A DNA stretch of 64,000 nucleotides from [Clostridium] innocuum (GCA_012317185.1 CP048838.1:372001-436000), one strand, 5' to 3'; positions 1-9,385 are shown, counted from the first letter of the stretch. The notes: a model not told the origin generated them from the sequence alone. A program made the numbers and translations.

Positions 1-1
1 G

Positions 2-232
2 CTGCAGGAAAATCTGGCCAAAGTGAAAGAGAATACAGATTTCGGTTTGCTGTATGAGGTCATGCAGCTGCCTGTAAAGTATCGCAATGTTATTTATTTG
101 TTTTATTATGAGGAGCTGAGCGTCGCTATGATTGCGGATATACTGCAAAGGAAAGAGGCGACGATTCTGACATGGCTGCATCGGGCAAGAAAGCAGCTGA
201 AAAACAGACTGGAAGAGGGTGACAAGCAATGA
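2..232 (+). CDS. RNA polymerase sigma factor, ECF/sigma-70 region 4 (5'-truncated by window)
   Basis: This is the C-terminal part of a sigma-70 family factor; the reading frame is open to the left edge, so the start lies outside the window. The visible part contains a sigma region 4 helix-turn-helix: LPVKYRNVIYLFYYEELS, then IADILQRKEATILTWLHRAR and a basic tail, which is the -35 recognition helix of ECF-type sigmas. The stop codon overlaps the start of the next gene by 4 bases (ATGA), the usual coupling of an ECF sigma to its anti-sigma factor. The regulon cannot be told from the sequence. Confidence 0.8.
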   Translation: MQENLAKVKENTDFGLLYEVMQLPVKYRNVIYLFYYEELSVAMIADILQRKEATILTWLHRARKQLKNRLEEGDKQ

Positions 233-1455
233 GAAAATATCGTGAGGAGCTGAATCAGATACATATGAGTGAGGAGCTGAAGCAAAGGATACGTAATGCA
301 GCAGCAAAGCAGGAACATCCACAGCGCCGTCAGAAACAGCAGCTGCGCTTCATCTATGGCTGTACAGCCCTGTGTGTCGTTATTGTTATCTGCTTCAATG
401 TATATGATAGGAATGCACTATCACAGCAGCCGGAAAACGCCGCGCAGATTGCGAACAGCATAGAAAAAAATAAAGCAGCGGATGAAGCTGTACCGGGTAC
501 GGTGCAGGAACAGGCAAAGGAAAGTAAAACCGGATCAGCACAGGATCGTGTGATACCAAAGGAAACCTATGAGCCGCAGACAAAGACGTATATGATAGGA
601 GGGATGGGGGTTACGGATAAGGCTTTCATACAAAAGAAAAAAATAAAAGAAATGCCGTATGAGAAGGATCGCCTGGATATACAAAGCACCCTACCTGTTT
701 TCAGAAAACAGTATGGTAATGGAGCGAATTTGGACTCTATCCCGGAAAAAGAAATGCAGAAGCAGAAAAAGAAAGCGGAAGAGCTGTTTCAGATAATTAA
801 GAAAAAAACATCGAAAATACTTAACATCACAGATATTATGGCAGATGGAGACGGGGAATTGCGCCTTGTTTTGCATACAGATAAGAAGGAAGGTACAAGA
901 GCACAACAGCAAAAGATTGCAGAAGAGCTGATAAAGACATATCCTGAGCTGTTCTCCTTTCAAAGAGGAGATATTCAAACGAGCTGTAATATCAGTATGG
1001 GAAATGGAACAATGATTTGCGAAACGGAAATCTTTCAGGCAGAGGATGATGATAAAAAGAGCCTGCTGTATCAGGTAAAAGAGGGTGCCACACTAACAAA
1101 TGCGGGAGATGGTGTATATTATCTGAGTTTTCCATATGATAAAAATTTGGAGCAGCTGCAGGATTTTACTATCATGAGCAGGAAAGAGGCAGAACAGGTA
1201 ATGCGTCAGGGAGGGTTTTACAGCACGCTGGAGCCTTCTGAATTTTCTATTGGTGAACTTGAATTTTTACATGTGGAGCTGTCCTATGGCGGAAGAAAGG
1301 AAGGATATGTCTCTTATCTGCCATATGTTATACCGGTGTATCGCTTTTATACATGGGATGCAGGAACATCAAAGACGGTTTTATTGGAAGTACCGGCCCT
1401 ATATCCACAGGATTTACGTACGTTAGAGGACAATCACTGGTATTTTAAGGATTGA
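229..1455 (+). CDS. Probable anti-sigma factor, single-pass membrane protein
   Basis: A 408-residue protein translationally coupled to the sigma factor before it. It has a short charged cytoplasmic N-terminus (about residues 1-40), one membrane segment (about 43-62, around LCVVIVICFNVY) and a large extracytoplasmic domain that opens with a low-complexity charged linker rich in Glu, Lys and Gln. This layout is that of membrane anti-sigma factors that hold an ECF sigma and sense an outside signal. I do not recognise the outer domain. The function rests on layout and gene order, not on a named motif. Confidence 0.6.
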   Translation: MRKYREELNQIHMSEELKQRIRNAAAKQEHPQRRQKQQLRFIYGCTALCVVIVICFNVYDRNALSQQPENAAQIANSIEKNKAADEAVPGTVQEQAKESKTGSAQDRVIPKETYEPQTKTYMIGGMGVTDKAFIQKKKIKEMPYEKDRLDIQSTLPVFRKQYGNGANLDSIPEKEMQKQKKKAEELFQIIKKKTSKILNITDIMADGDGELRLVLHTDKKEGTRAQQQKIAEELIKTYPELFSFQRGDIQTSCNISMGNGTMICETEIFQAEDDDKKSLLYQVKEGATLTNAGDGVYYLSFPYDKNLEQLQDFTIMSRKEAEQVMRQGGFYSTLEPSEFSIGELEFLHVELSYGGRKEGYVSYLPYVIPVYRFYTWDAGTSKTVLLEVPALYPQDLRTLEDNHWYFKD

Positions 1456-1653
1456 TAATATAAAAAGCAGACTGGTTTGGAATACACAGAGATAAGGAAC
1501 AGGACTGCATGAAAAGGGATACGAAAACAAAGCATGGGGAAGGAAGCTGAAGGAAAGAATAGCGTGAAAGAAACTCTGATAAAATAAACAATTTAAAATA
1601 ATTTACATGTGATATTTGTATCCGAATAAGAAAGCGGAGAAATGGAGTCATAT

Positions 1654-2351
1654 ATGAAATAAATTGGAATACTGTGTGCCGGTGATACAGAGCTGGCGGC
1701 ATTTTTACCATATGTAAAGGAGACTGAAGTAATCGAGAAAGCGATGCTCGTCTTTCATTGCGGAAACATTGATCGTGTGGAAGTGGTCCTTTTATACAGC
1801 GGTGTCTGTAAGGTGAATGCGGCAATTGCGGCACAGCTGCTGATTGACTGCTTTGCAGTGGACTGTATCATTAACGCAGGTACTGCAGGGGGCATACAGG
1901 AACAAGTGCAGCTTTTTGATACCGTAATTTCCGAGAGAATCGCCTATCATGATGTGGCGGATGATATTCTGACAGAGTTTCATCCCTGGATGGACAGTGT
2001 ATATTTTTATGCAGATGAAAACCTACTGCAGTCTGCGAAAGCCTACAGCAATACAACAAAGCAGGTGATTTTATTTGAAACAATGGTAAGCGGTGAGCAG
2101 CGTGTGACTAGGAAAACAGAGAACAGATTTTGACTGGTTTTACCCCGTTATGCACCGATATGGAAACAGCAGCTGTTGCCCATGTCTGTTATGTGAACAA
2201 GCTTCCCTTTCTGGCCATACGCACGATAACCGATACGGCGGGGCATAAAGGAATCGGGGAATTTGAGAAAAACTGTGCTGCGGCCTCCGCGATATCGGCA
2301 GAAATCGTTTGCGCTCTGCTTCCCAGCTTTTGCGGGCAATTACATAATTAG
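1654..2351 (+). pseudogene. Broken 5'-methylthioadenosine/S-adenosylhomocysteine nucleosidase (MtnN/Pfs)
   Basis: The reading frame matches MTA/SAH nucleosidase, which cleaves the adenine from MTA and SAH, from IGILCAGDTEL through YSGVCKVNAAIAAQ and INAGTAGG to LCTDMETAAVAHVC, but it has two lesions. Codon 3 is TAA (1660-1662, ATG AAA TAA), and a frameshift near 2105-2112 moves the frame from GEQRVT to ENREQILTGFTPLC. The span of 698 bases is one short of the about 233 codons expected, which fits a single-base loss. The TAA could be a one-base change of AAA. A terminator follows directly. The family assignment is firm; loss of function follows from the lesions unless they are sequence errors. 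Confidence 0.85.
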
Positions 2352-2355
2352 AATG

Positions 2356-2380
2356 GACGGATATCCGTCTTTTTCTTTTC
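2356..2380 (+). terminator. Intrinsic terminator after the mtnN-like pseudogene
   Basis: GACGG-ATAT-CCGTC is a perfect hairpin directly followed by TTTTTCTTTT. It lies 4 bases after the pseudogene stop. Confidence 0.75.
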
Positions 2381-2763
2381 AGGCGGTATGCACATGATTG
2401 GCAGAAAAGTATTTCTTATGTGCTTTACAGTCTCTTTTCTTATGGAATCCGAAGATCCCTTCCTGTTTACATATACCTTGCCATTTGTAAGCATATGCAA
2501 AATATAGGCAGTAATCCCCCTGTTCTGGATGGATTGCGGAAGAAATATGAGAAGAAAACGACCAATTATGGAAAAATATGTTGAAAAATTCTCAAAAGGT
2601 TGTAAAATTAAGTTAGGAATCCCCTTACATTTTTAAGAAATAGGAATAATTCGGCAGATAAACATCATATACTGGTTATGAAGGTGAATCTGTATCCATA
2701 TAGACATACATAGTTCATTTTATCTTCAAATGTAAAATACGACAGGGAAAGGAGGAGAGAACT
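2381..2763. other. Intergenic region, no gene seen
   Basis: An AT-rich stretch without a credible reading frame or RNA structure. Its end carries the strong ribosome binding site AAAGGAGGAGA of the next gene and probably that gene's promoter; no -35/-10 pair stands out clearly. Confidence 0.4.
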
Positions 2764-3600
2764 ATGGCTATTTATGATATTTTATGTGAAGTAAAAGACG
2801 TAAGAGAAGCAGATACCGGTATCTGTGAATTCAATGGTTTCCTAGAAGATTATCTTTCCATCATAGAAACAGCAGAAGGAAAAGAGGACGACTACACTAT
2901 CCTTTCGCAGCTCTTTGAAAAGGATCATAATCTGAAAATTTGTGCAAATCTGAGGCTGAACATCAACAAGGATGCGATCGCCAATCAGATTATACGCTAC
3001 AAGGATTCATTTAAACTGCCGAAGGGAACAATCAAATGTCCGTATGTTGTATATGGAAGCTTTGATGAACACCAGAAGGCGATTATTCTTACATTGGGAG
3101 ATAAAGAGGAATATGTGATGGCAAAGGCGCTGTATTATGTCATGAGCGAACCGGAGAATGAATATGAAGGAACGCGGAATGAGATTATCGCCTTAAGTGT
3201 AAACAAGGAAAGTGTTGATACCCTGCTGGATACGGTGGAAAGCTTTTTCGAGAGAAACCGCAAGGCTGGTATTGTACAAAGAGAGCTTGATGCAAAGCTG
3301 TTCCTGAACTATGATGAAATGTATGAACTTGCTCAGAAGATCGCGAGCTACCAGCTGGTAAATCTGAGAGACATTCTTGCGAAATGCGATGATAAGGAAG
3401 AATGTATTAACAACATCATCGCAAACTGGTTCCTGCTGAAAAAATTCTCCTATGTGCAGTACATGATGGATAAGAACAATCTGAACAGGGTGCATGAAGG
3501 AAATGTCAAGAAGCAGCGTCAGGTGGCAAAGGAGAAATGTGATGCCATTGGCTTTGTATCCTACAGCGAGCTTTGGAAGCTGGTAAAAGAGCTAAGATAA
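2764..3600 (+). CDS. Conserved-looking hypothetical protein, 278 aa
   Basis: I do not recognise this protein. It is soluble, acidic and mostly helical in the C-terminal half, with no signal peptide or membrane segment. A perfect AAAGGAGG ribosome binding site lies just before the ATG, and a terminator overlaps the stop, so it is a monocistronic and probably well-translated gene. Several Cys residues are scattered without a CxxC pair. The neighbours give no functional hint. Confidence 0.7.
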   Translation: MAIYDILCEVKDVREADTGICEFNGFLEDYLSIIETAEGKEDDYTILSQLFEKDHNLKICANLRLNINKDAIANQIIRYKDSFKLPKGTIKCPYVVYGSFDEHQKAIILTLGDKEEYVMAKALYYVMSEPENEYEGTRNEIIALSVNKESVDTLLDTVESFFERNRKAGIVQRELDAKLFLNYDEMYELAQKIASYQLVNLRDILAKCDDKEECINNIIANWFLLKKFSYVQYMMDKNNLNRVHEGNVKKQRQVAKEKCDAIGFVSYSELWKLVKELR

Positions 3601-3624
3601 GAAACCGAGAGGTTTCTTTCTTTT
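3599..3624 (+). terminator. Intrinsic terminator
   Basis: AAGAAACC-GAGA-GGTTTCTT hairpin followed by TTCTTTT. The stem begins inside the stop codon of the 278-residue gene. Confidence 0.8.
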
Positions 3625-3675
3625 GCATGTCGAATATAAACAGGCGTATAATAGATATGATTGTGAGGTGACGTT

Positions 3676-4200
3676 ATGAAATATTGTTATGAATGCGGAG
3701 AGAAGCTGCATATGAAGGAGCTGGAGCATGAGGGGATGGTTCCCTTTTGTGAAGCTTGTCGCGCATATCGATTTCCTATTTTCAGTACAGCGATTTCCAT
3801 GGTGACACTGAATCCGAAGCGGGATAAAATTCTGATGATACAGCAGTATGGAAAGCCCAATAATATACTGGTCGCAGGCTACGTCAATAAGGAAGAGTGT
3901 GCAGAGGATGCCATGATCAGGGAGATGCAGGAGGAGATTGGAAGAAAGGTGCTGGAATACCGTTTTCTGCGCAGTGAGTATTTCCCGAAAACCAACACAT
4001 TGATTTTCAATTTTGCTGTGGTTATTGACAGTGAATGCCTGGAGAATGTAAGTACATGGGAAGTGGACCGTGCTGCCTGGTTTACCTTTGATGAGGCAAA
4101 GGCTTCGGTAAAGCCGGCTTCTCTGGCACAGCGCTTTCTTTTGAATTTCCTGTCGGTTTATGAACGGGATGCAGAGCATTTCTTTATCAGACATTGTTAA
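3676..4200 (+). CDS. Nudix hydrolase with N-terminal zinc ribbon
   Basis: A pyrophosphohydrolase of nucleoside-diphosphate-X substrates. Residues 1-30 hold two CxxC pairs (CYECG and CEAC), a zinc ribbon like that of NADH pyrophosphatase NudC. The Nudix box follows at about residues 74-97: G-x5-E-x7-REMQEEIG, with all catalytic Glu present. At 174 residues it is shorter than NudC (about 260) and lacks that protein's N-terminal domain, so NADH specificity is possible but unproven. The gene has its own GAGGTGA ribosome binding site and a terminator. Confidence 0.88.
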   Translation: MKYCYECGEKLHMKELEHEGMVPFCEACRAYRFPIFSTAISMVTLNPKRDKILMIQQYGKPNNILVAGYVNKEECAEDAMIREMQEEIGRKVLEYRFLRSEYFPKTNTLIFNFAVVIDSECLENVSTWEVDRAAWFTFDEAKASVKPASLAQRFLLNFLSVYERDAEHFFIRHC

Positions 4201-4209
4201 TCGTATAAG

Positions 4210-4237
4210 AGAAGGATGATGATTCTTCTTTTTTTAT
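4210..4237 (+). terminator. Intrinsic terminator after the Nudix gene
   Basis: AGAAGGAT-GATG-ATTCTTCT hairpin (one G-U pair) followed by TTTTTTAT. Confidence 0.8.
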
Positions 4238-4700
4238 ACTGCTTTATCCCGTACAGCATTTCAGGAGATACGATAAAAAAGCAGAAATCAATGATGACTC
4301 CTGCTATTTTGGCTGTTATTGCTTTGGAATAATCTGCATGCGCCTGCACATGTAGGACCGTCAAAGCTGAAAATCTTCTCATTCATCTCCGTATGTTCCT
4401 CGGACTTCTTATACTGGGAACCTATCGGCATAGAAAGGATAAAAGTACAGGTGACCACTGCTTCCATAGCTTCCTGTAAAAATACTGTCATGTTCTTCAA
4501 ATAGCATTGAGCGAATTTTACACTCCTGTTTCATGCGGGAATCAAGCTTGAAATCCGAGTTTGCAGAGAGTTATTAAATTCTTTGCTCATGCAGGATAGA
4601 AATCTCTGTGTCCATTTCTTCTTCAATATAACCGTATACCCTTTGGGTCACAGCATCAATCCTTCCAACAATCATCACAAGATATCAGACGGCGACAGCA
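4238..4700. other. Intergenic region with possible gene remnants, minus strand
   Basis: On the minus strand there are only two short frames: one from about 4665 (MIVGRIDAVTQRVYG..., about 33 codons, ending at TAA) and one of 70 codons from 4500 with no clear ribosome binding site. Neither matches a family I know. They may be pieces of a decayed gene; I cannot support a functional product. Confidence 0.3.
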
Positions 4701-5309
4701 TTAGACTTCCACATCAACGATGCGTTCCTCTATAAATTCCGGCAGAAAGCGCCCGTTTGTAATCTCTGCCATATCCGCATCCAGAGGCTCTTTGCACATC
4801 CAGAGATAGGTAACCTGTTCTCCGTAATCCTTATCTAAAACAGTAACCTCATTTTGCCGGAAATAGTGATCCAGCTTTCCAATCAGCTCATAGCTGAAGG
4901 TCATGGAATACACCAGGCGTTTTTGCTTCTGTGTAATGACGGCTTGATCCAGTGCATTGGATACACTTTTTGAGTAGGCACGAATCAGTCCTCCGGCTCC
5001 CAGCTTAATACCGCCAAAATAGCGGACGGTTACCGCAACGGTATCCTGCATCTGACGGTTTGCCAGACATTCCAGCATGGGGACACCGGCTGTCCCCTGT
5101 GGCTCCCCATCGTCATTGCTTCGCTGCAGCTCATTCTGTTCTCCGATGATAAAGGCATAGCAGTGATGCCTTGCGTTTGGATGAAGCTTTTTGATCTGCT
5201 GTATAAACTCCTTGGCATCCGCTTCGGAAAAGCTTTTATGCAGATAACAGAGAAATCTGCTTTTTTTGATTTCCAGCTCTGCCATGGTATCTTCTTTTAA
5301 TCTGTACAT
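4701..5309 (-). CDS. yigZ: YigZ/IMPACT family protein (UPF0029)
   Basis: A 202-residue member of the YigZ/IMPACT family, linked to translation regulation; its enzymatic role is unsettled. The family core is clear: KKSRFLCYLHK near the N-terminus, HHCYAFIIG, the SNDDGEPQGTAG signature, then VAVTVRYFGGIKLGAGGLIRAY. The C-terminal ferredoxin-like domain is also present. The start at 5309 (MYRLKED) is chosen because AGGTGATCG sits just before it; an upstream in-frame start would lack a binding site. A TATAAT box lies just upstream. Confidence 0.92.
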   Translation of the reverse strand: MYRLKEDTMAELEIKKSRFLCYLHKSFSEADAKEFIQQIKKLHPNARHHCYAFIIGEQNELQRSNDDGEPQGTAGVPMLECLANRQMQDTVAVTVRYFGGIKLGAGGLIRAYSKSVSNALDQAVITQKQKRLVYSMTFSYELIGKLDHYFRQNEVTVLDKDYGEQVTYLWMCKEPLDADMAEITNGRFLPEFIEERIVDVEV

Positions 5310-5382
5310 ACGATCACCTATGCTTATTATAACGGATAAAGGAGCGAAAGAAAAGCCGGTTTGAAGAAACAAACGTTTCCAG

Positions 5383-7395
5383 TCATTCCGGCTTTAATTC
5401 TATAAACTTTACCTCTCCCGGATCAAATTCCAGTGGTATATTCTGGAAGCTGTCCATCATGATATCATGAGTAAACGGGTCTTTTGTAGAAAAAATCTGT
5501 TGCAGGGAGGCCGGGGTAAACGGCAGCTCGCAGATCATGTTTTCCGTATGTATGTGCAACAGTACACTGTCATGCACGTTGGTATTGCATACAACCAGCA
5601 GTGCTTTCTGTGCACTTATGTAGGTGAACCCGATACCGTAATCTCTTGGAGAGTCAAACCATACGGGAATACAGGCATTCGGATCCGTAACAGCTTCTTC
5701 ATAGGCTTTCCGGATAGCGCTTGTCTTCTCAAGCAAGGCAGGAAGCACAGGAAGATTCGGATTGCGGTAATCAAACCAGTATTCATCCAGATATGCCTGT
5801 CTGCGATGCCGGGGATCTTCCTTAGGCAATGCGTTCAGATATTTGGAATCGCCGTATTCACTCAGCTGCATCGGCTGCACCTCAAAGGACTCCACACCAT
5901 TCATCATGAACGGAATTCCATTTGGCAGAAACTGATTCATCACCGTCAGCATAATCGCAGCGGTATTACCCTCCACACTGACGATACGGCGGGAATCAAA
6001 GGACTCACAGGCCGCAAACATCAAACAGGCATTTCCCTTTAGTCGATAGCTGAAGCTGTGAAATTTAAAATTCCATACATCACTTTCCTCATAGGCCCCG
6101 CTGCCGGATATGGCATCATAGCCTTTATTCAGCCATAACGTACTGTTGTCACTCACCGTATCCTCGGCTATCATGACAAAGGATTTCCTCTGCTTTCTTG
6201 CTGCTTTGGCCATAGCCCTTTGCAGCTTTTCCGGAAGCAGATACGGCTTTTCCAGAAAGATGCCGTCTATACCAAGCTCCTGCTGATACCAGCTGATATT
6301 TTCACACAGGTAATCCCACAACGCTGTCATCGGCTTTCTCGCCGGATGGAGGTCATAGCGGATGATATCCTGCATCAGGTATGGCTTGGCCTGTGCTCTT
6401 ATATCCTTGGGAACCTGCGTGTGAATGTCCTCATACATGCGCCATATGGTCGTATCCAGCTCGGCAGGGATAGCGGCATTGATCTGATCCACCATGGATG
6501 GAGCAATTGTTGTATGCAGGGCTCTTTCGATTTCTCTTAAGCTTTCAAACTTATGCAAACCAGCGGGAGCCTCCTGAAACAGGGCGATATGCTGCTGGAC
6601 ATCCGCACTTCGGTAAAAATCCTTCAGGGCATAGGTGAAGGGAAGGGTATTCTGGGGCAGTGCATTGCAGCGAGGCGGGTGATAAGCGTTTTGCTGATCG
6701 CTGTCATACCAGAAAAACCACTCCGGATGTTCCTTATAATAGCTGTTCTCTCTTGCCAGCTTGCCGGGACAGTATTCCAGAATTACACGGAATCCCAGCA
6801 GATGACAGGCCTCCAGAAAGGCGGCGCATTGTTCTTTGGCATCCAGCTTTCTGACTAGCTTGTCCTGCAGCAGCGCATCGATGCTTCGAAAGTCTGTGAC
6901 GGCCTCCTTGACCGGATAATCATGTGCATTCTGCGTTTTGCAAAGCGGAAAAATCTGATGCAGCAGCAGAGTGTTGACACCCATGCGCTTCAGCAGCGGA
7001 AGCAGCAGGATGCTTTTCAGAAAGGTTCCGTTATCGTTGAGATGGTAAAGATTGTCACTCACCAGGCGGTCGTCGCGATCATGGTCCCAGGCGGTTGCTG
7101 TGCGAACCATGAGAGAATACACACTGGCATGCTTTAGCCAGTCTCTTTTATCAGAGGGTTTCTCTTTCGTAAGCTGCGGCTGTTTCCAGTTTCCATCCGC
7201 ATCCTTCAGGATATTGCGCAGAGTGAAAAGATAAAACTCATACGGATGTACAAGCAGCTCTCTGCTGCGGATGCTCTTTGCTGGACGGTATCCATACAGA
7301 TTCCAGGACTGCGGAATTGCATAATTGTAAATTTTCTTTGCATGGCTTTTGCACTGCTTTTCCAGCTCCTCATATAAGCGTTTTAAATAATTCAT
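5383..7395 (-). CDS. Alpha-amylase-like (GH13-type) protein with altered catalytic residues
   Basis: A 670-residue cytoplasmic protein with the (beta/alpha)8 signatures of glycoside hydrolase family 13: LPLLKRMGVNTLLLH (strand 3 region), GIDGIFLEKP (strand 4), FVMIAED (strand 5) and a late VSVEGNTAA segment where the family has an HD pair. In active GH13 enzymes strand 4 reads GxDGxRxD. Here both the Arg and the nucleophile Asp are replaced (Phe, and Glu at residue 382), so the usual mechanism may be lost or altered. No signal peptide. It is transcribed divergently from a lipoprotein gene, with a palindrome over its promoter. Related activities could be a maltosyltransferase-like or non-catalytic role. 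Confidence 0.7.
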   Translation of the reverse strand: MNYLKRLYEELEKQCKSHAKKIYNYAIPQSWNLYGYRPAKSIRSRELLVHPYEFYLFTLRNILKDADGNWKQPQLTKEKPSDKRDWLKHASVYSLMVRTATAWDHDRDDRLVSDNLYHLNDNGTFLKSILLLPLLKRMGVNTLLLHQIFPLCKTQNAHDYPVKEAVTDFRSIDALLQDKLVRKLDAKEQCAAFLEACHLLGFRVILEYCPGKLARENSYYKEHPEWFFWYDSDQQNAYHPPRCNALPQNTLPFTYALKDFYRSADVQQHIALFQEAPAGLHKFESLREIERALHTTIAPSMVDQINAAIPAELDTTIWRMYEDIHTQVPKDIRAQAKPYLMQDIIRYDLHPARKPMTALWDYLCENISWYQQELGIDGIFLEKPYLLPEKLQRAMAKAARKQRKSFVMIAEDTVSDNSTLWLNKGYDAISGSGAYEESDVWNFKFHSFSYRLKGNACLMFAACESFDSRRIVSVEGNTAAIMLTVMNQFLPNGIPFMMNGVESFEVQPMQLSEYGDSKYLNALPKEDPRHRRQAYLDEYWFDYRNPNLPVLPALLEKTSAIRKAYEEAVTDPNACIPVWFDSPRDYGIGFTYISAQKALLVVCNTNVHDSVLLHIHTENMICELPFTPASLQQIFSTKDPFTHDIMMDSFQNIPLEFDPGEVKFIELKPE

Positions 7396-7411
7396 GTGAA
7401 AACCCCCTTAT

Positions 7412-7431
7412 ACGTATAGTATTCTATACGT
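7412..7431. promoter_or_regulatory. Palindromic operator candidate between the GH13-like and lipoprotein genes
   Basis: Inverted repeat ACGTATAG-TATT-CTATACGT. On the minus strand it covers the -10 position (AATACT, 7423-7418) 17 bases from a perfect TTGACA (7446-7441), so a protein bound here would block the GH13-like gene. Confidence 0.55.
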
Positions 7432-7526
7432 GGCGAAAAATGTCAATCGTTAATTGAGAAAAGAAAGCGATTTCGACACTTTTTTCAGTGTATTATTTTT
7501 ATACTTGCATCACGAGGAGGATGCAT

Positions 7527-8714
7527 ATGAAGAAGCTTTTATTGTGCATACCGGTGCTGCTGATGCAGGGCTGCAGTGGCGCTGCTTCACAGCCTGCGGA
7601 TATCCATATGAAGGAGGACCGCTATGAAATCGAACCGGGGGCACGCCTGAATATCTATCTGCCGGATGAGGGCTTATCCGATGCTCTGGAAGCACTCTGG
7701 AATAAGACCTACCCCGAATATCGTAATGCACTGCATTTTTCACAGGAGGATAAATCCCTGCAGGCTCATGATCTGGTGTGGGTCAAGGATACGGATGCAT
7801 TGAATGAAACAGCTCCCGCTTATCCACTTACCGGAATTAAGCAGCATCTGGAATATCCCTGGCCCGCCCAGCTTGAGCGAACAGCTATAAAGGACAGCTT
7901 CTTTCCTGTGAGCGGAAAAGGACTGGTCTTTGTTTATAATACATATACCGCGAAGCAGCGGGGACTGACAGCGGGTGATTTTGATGATTTCAAAAGCCTT
8001 GCAGGAAAAAAGGATGTATATTATCAGAATCGCACGCTTGCTTATACCATACCGTTTTTCTTTGACCGTGAGGATGAGGAGGACGCGGCAGTATCTATGA
8101 AAACCGTTGTACAATCGTCGTTATTTAAAGAACGGCTGCACCGATACCGCAGCTTCCATACGGCTTTGGATCTGCATGATGATACACTAGATGATGAAGC
8201 CTTTTATGAGGACGGACGTTATGTGAGTGGCCTCATTATGAACGATACAAGCTTTGACAGCTCAACGGCATATGCAGATATGCATCTCCAGTTTACGGCG
8301 ATGCTGTCCTATGACGATACATCCCTTCGTCCCATGCTGGATGTATACGGCTTTACGGCCAATCAGAAGACACGCTATCCCAATGCTGTCTTTGCCTTTT
8401 TACAGCTGGTACGCTCACAGGAGGGCATAAACACCTTGCTGGAGAATAATCTGCGTCCGCTGGTACAGCGAGAGGATGTGGAAAAGCTTGGAATCTATGA
8501 TGCCTATGTGAAGCAGATTTTGTGTGCAATGAACGATTCGCAGCTGCGAAATACTTCTTATATAAAGGAAAAATCGTCGATTACATTGCTGGATCTGTAT
8601 GAGAACAGTAATCTGCTTTCCCTGCTTCAAAACAGCCTGTATACAAAAGAAAATGACTCTCACGTACAGAAAGCCATTCATCAGGATATTACACACTGGA
8701 TACTGACACAGTAA
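7527..8714 (+). CDS. Extracellular solute-binding-like lipoprotein
   Basis: A 395-residue exported lipoprotein. The N-terminus MKKLLLCIPVLLMQGCSG is a lipoprotein signal with Cys after a somewhat atypical lipobox (LMQGC). The mature part has the look of a sugar ABC transporter binding protein: a VYNTYT...DFDDFKSLAGK segment and a late YGFTANQKTRYPNAVFAFLQ segment. No permease or ATPase genes are adjacent, so it may serve a distant transporter or have another role. The start at 7527 is preferred over 7521 because the AGGAGG site ends at 7520. It is divergent from the GH13-like gene, suggesting a shared carbohydrate theme. Confidence 0.65.
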   Translation: MKKLLLCIPVLLMQGCSGAASQPADIHMKEDRYEIEPGARLNIYLPDEGLSDALEALWNKTYPEYRNALHFSQEDKSLQAHDLVWVKDTDALNETAPAYPLTGIKQHLEYPWPAQLERTAIKDSFFPVSGKGLVFVYNTYTAKQRGLTAGDFDDFKSLAGKKDVYYQNRTLAYTIPFFFDREDEEDAAVSMKTVVQSSLFKERLHRYRSFHTALDLHDDTLDDEAFYEDGRYVSGLIMNDTSFDSSTAYADMHLQFTAMLSYDDTSLRPMLDVYGFTANQKTRYPNAVFAFLQLVRSQEGINTLLENNLRPLVQREDVEKLGIYDAYVKQILCAMNDSQLRNTSYIKEKSSITLLDLYENSNLLSLLQNSLYTKENDSHVQKAIHQDITHWILTQ

Positions 8715-8730
8715 TCAGTGTGTTTTTTTG
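8706..8730 (+). terminator. Probable terminator after the lipoprotein gene
   Basis: Imperfect hairpin CACAG-TAAT-CAGTG (one A-A mismatch) at the stop codon, followed by TTTTTTT. Confidence 0.5.
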
Positions 8731-9086
8731 TTTGCTTTGCGGATATACAGAAGCAGAATCAGCGGCAAAACGGCAGGAATCAGACTGTAGAAACCGGCTG
8801 TGGTATCGTGCAGAAAGAAATAGACACAGCATACCAAAGAAAACAAAATCCCCCAGATACAGCTGATTTGAAGGGTGGCATAGGTATCCTTTGTATGAAC
8901 AAACAGGAAGGATTTTTTATAGTGCTCGCGATACTCCGCACTGCTTGTATATTTATGATAATGCGATATGGTATACCCCACAGCCACGATGACTAAAACC
9001 ATGACGGAATTAAGGTGGTAATATACACTGATGATATATAGCGGCAGATACCATAACAGCTCCAGCCAGGATAATGAACGTTTCAT
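8715..9086 (-). CDS. Small integral membrane protein, unknown
   Basis: A 123-residue protein with about four hydrophobic segments (LLWYLPLYIISVYYH, VMVLVIVAVGYTI, CIWGILFSLVCCVYFF, LIPAVLPLILLLYI) and a basic C-terminus (RKANKKTH). No family recognised. The start at 9086 is chosen because GGAGG lies 6 bases before it and a TATAAT box lies just upstream; the longer frame has no such signal. It converges on the lipoprotein gene. Confidence 0.7.
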   Translation of the reverse strand: MKRSLSWLELLWYLPLYIISVYYHLNSVMVLVIVAVGYTISHYHKYTSSAEYREHYKKSFLFVHTKDTYATLQISCIWGILFSLVCCVYFFLHDTTAGFYSLIPAVLPLILLLYIRKANKKTH

Positions 9087-9356
9087 AACATACCTCCGGA
9101 TTACCCGATTATTATAACACAGTTCCAGCAGGGTATCTATGCTCAGACAGCATCTTGCAGATACACTGATGGGAGTCATTCCACTGAGGCCTATCATTGC
9201 GCAAAGCGTATTATCGGATGTACTGTTTTCACAAGAAATTTATTTATGATAATGCTTAATAGAGTTTTGTGATGCATGTTTTCAAATAGAATCAGCGTTG
9301 TTGTATCTAAGCTGTGCTGCCTATACGAAGGGATATTGACCGGATGCCACGAACAG

Positions 9357-9385
9357 CTGAAAAAAAACGGGTCATGCTTCGATCC
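9357..9385 (-). terminator. Terminator of the lysine operon
   Basis: On the minus strand a CGG(A)TC...GA(C)CCG hairpin is followed by a run of eight or more T. It lies 19 bases past the dapH stop. Confidence 0.75.

Noticed and set aside
5467..6042. 191-codon plus-strand frame inside the GH13-like gene
   Set aside because: Antisense shadow without family matches or start signals.
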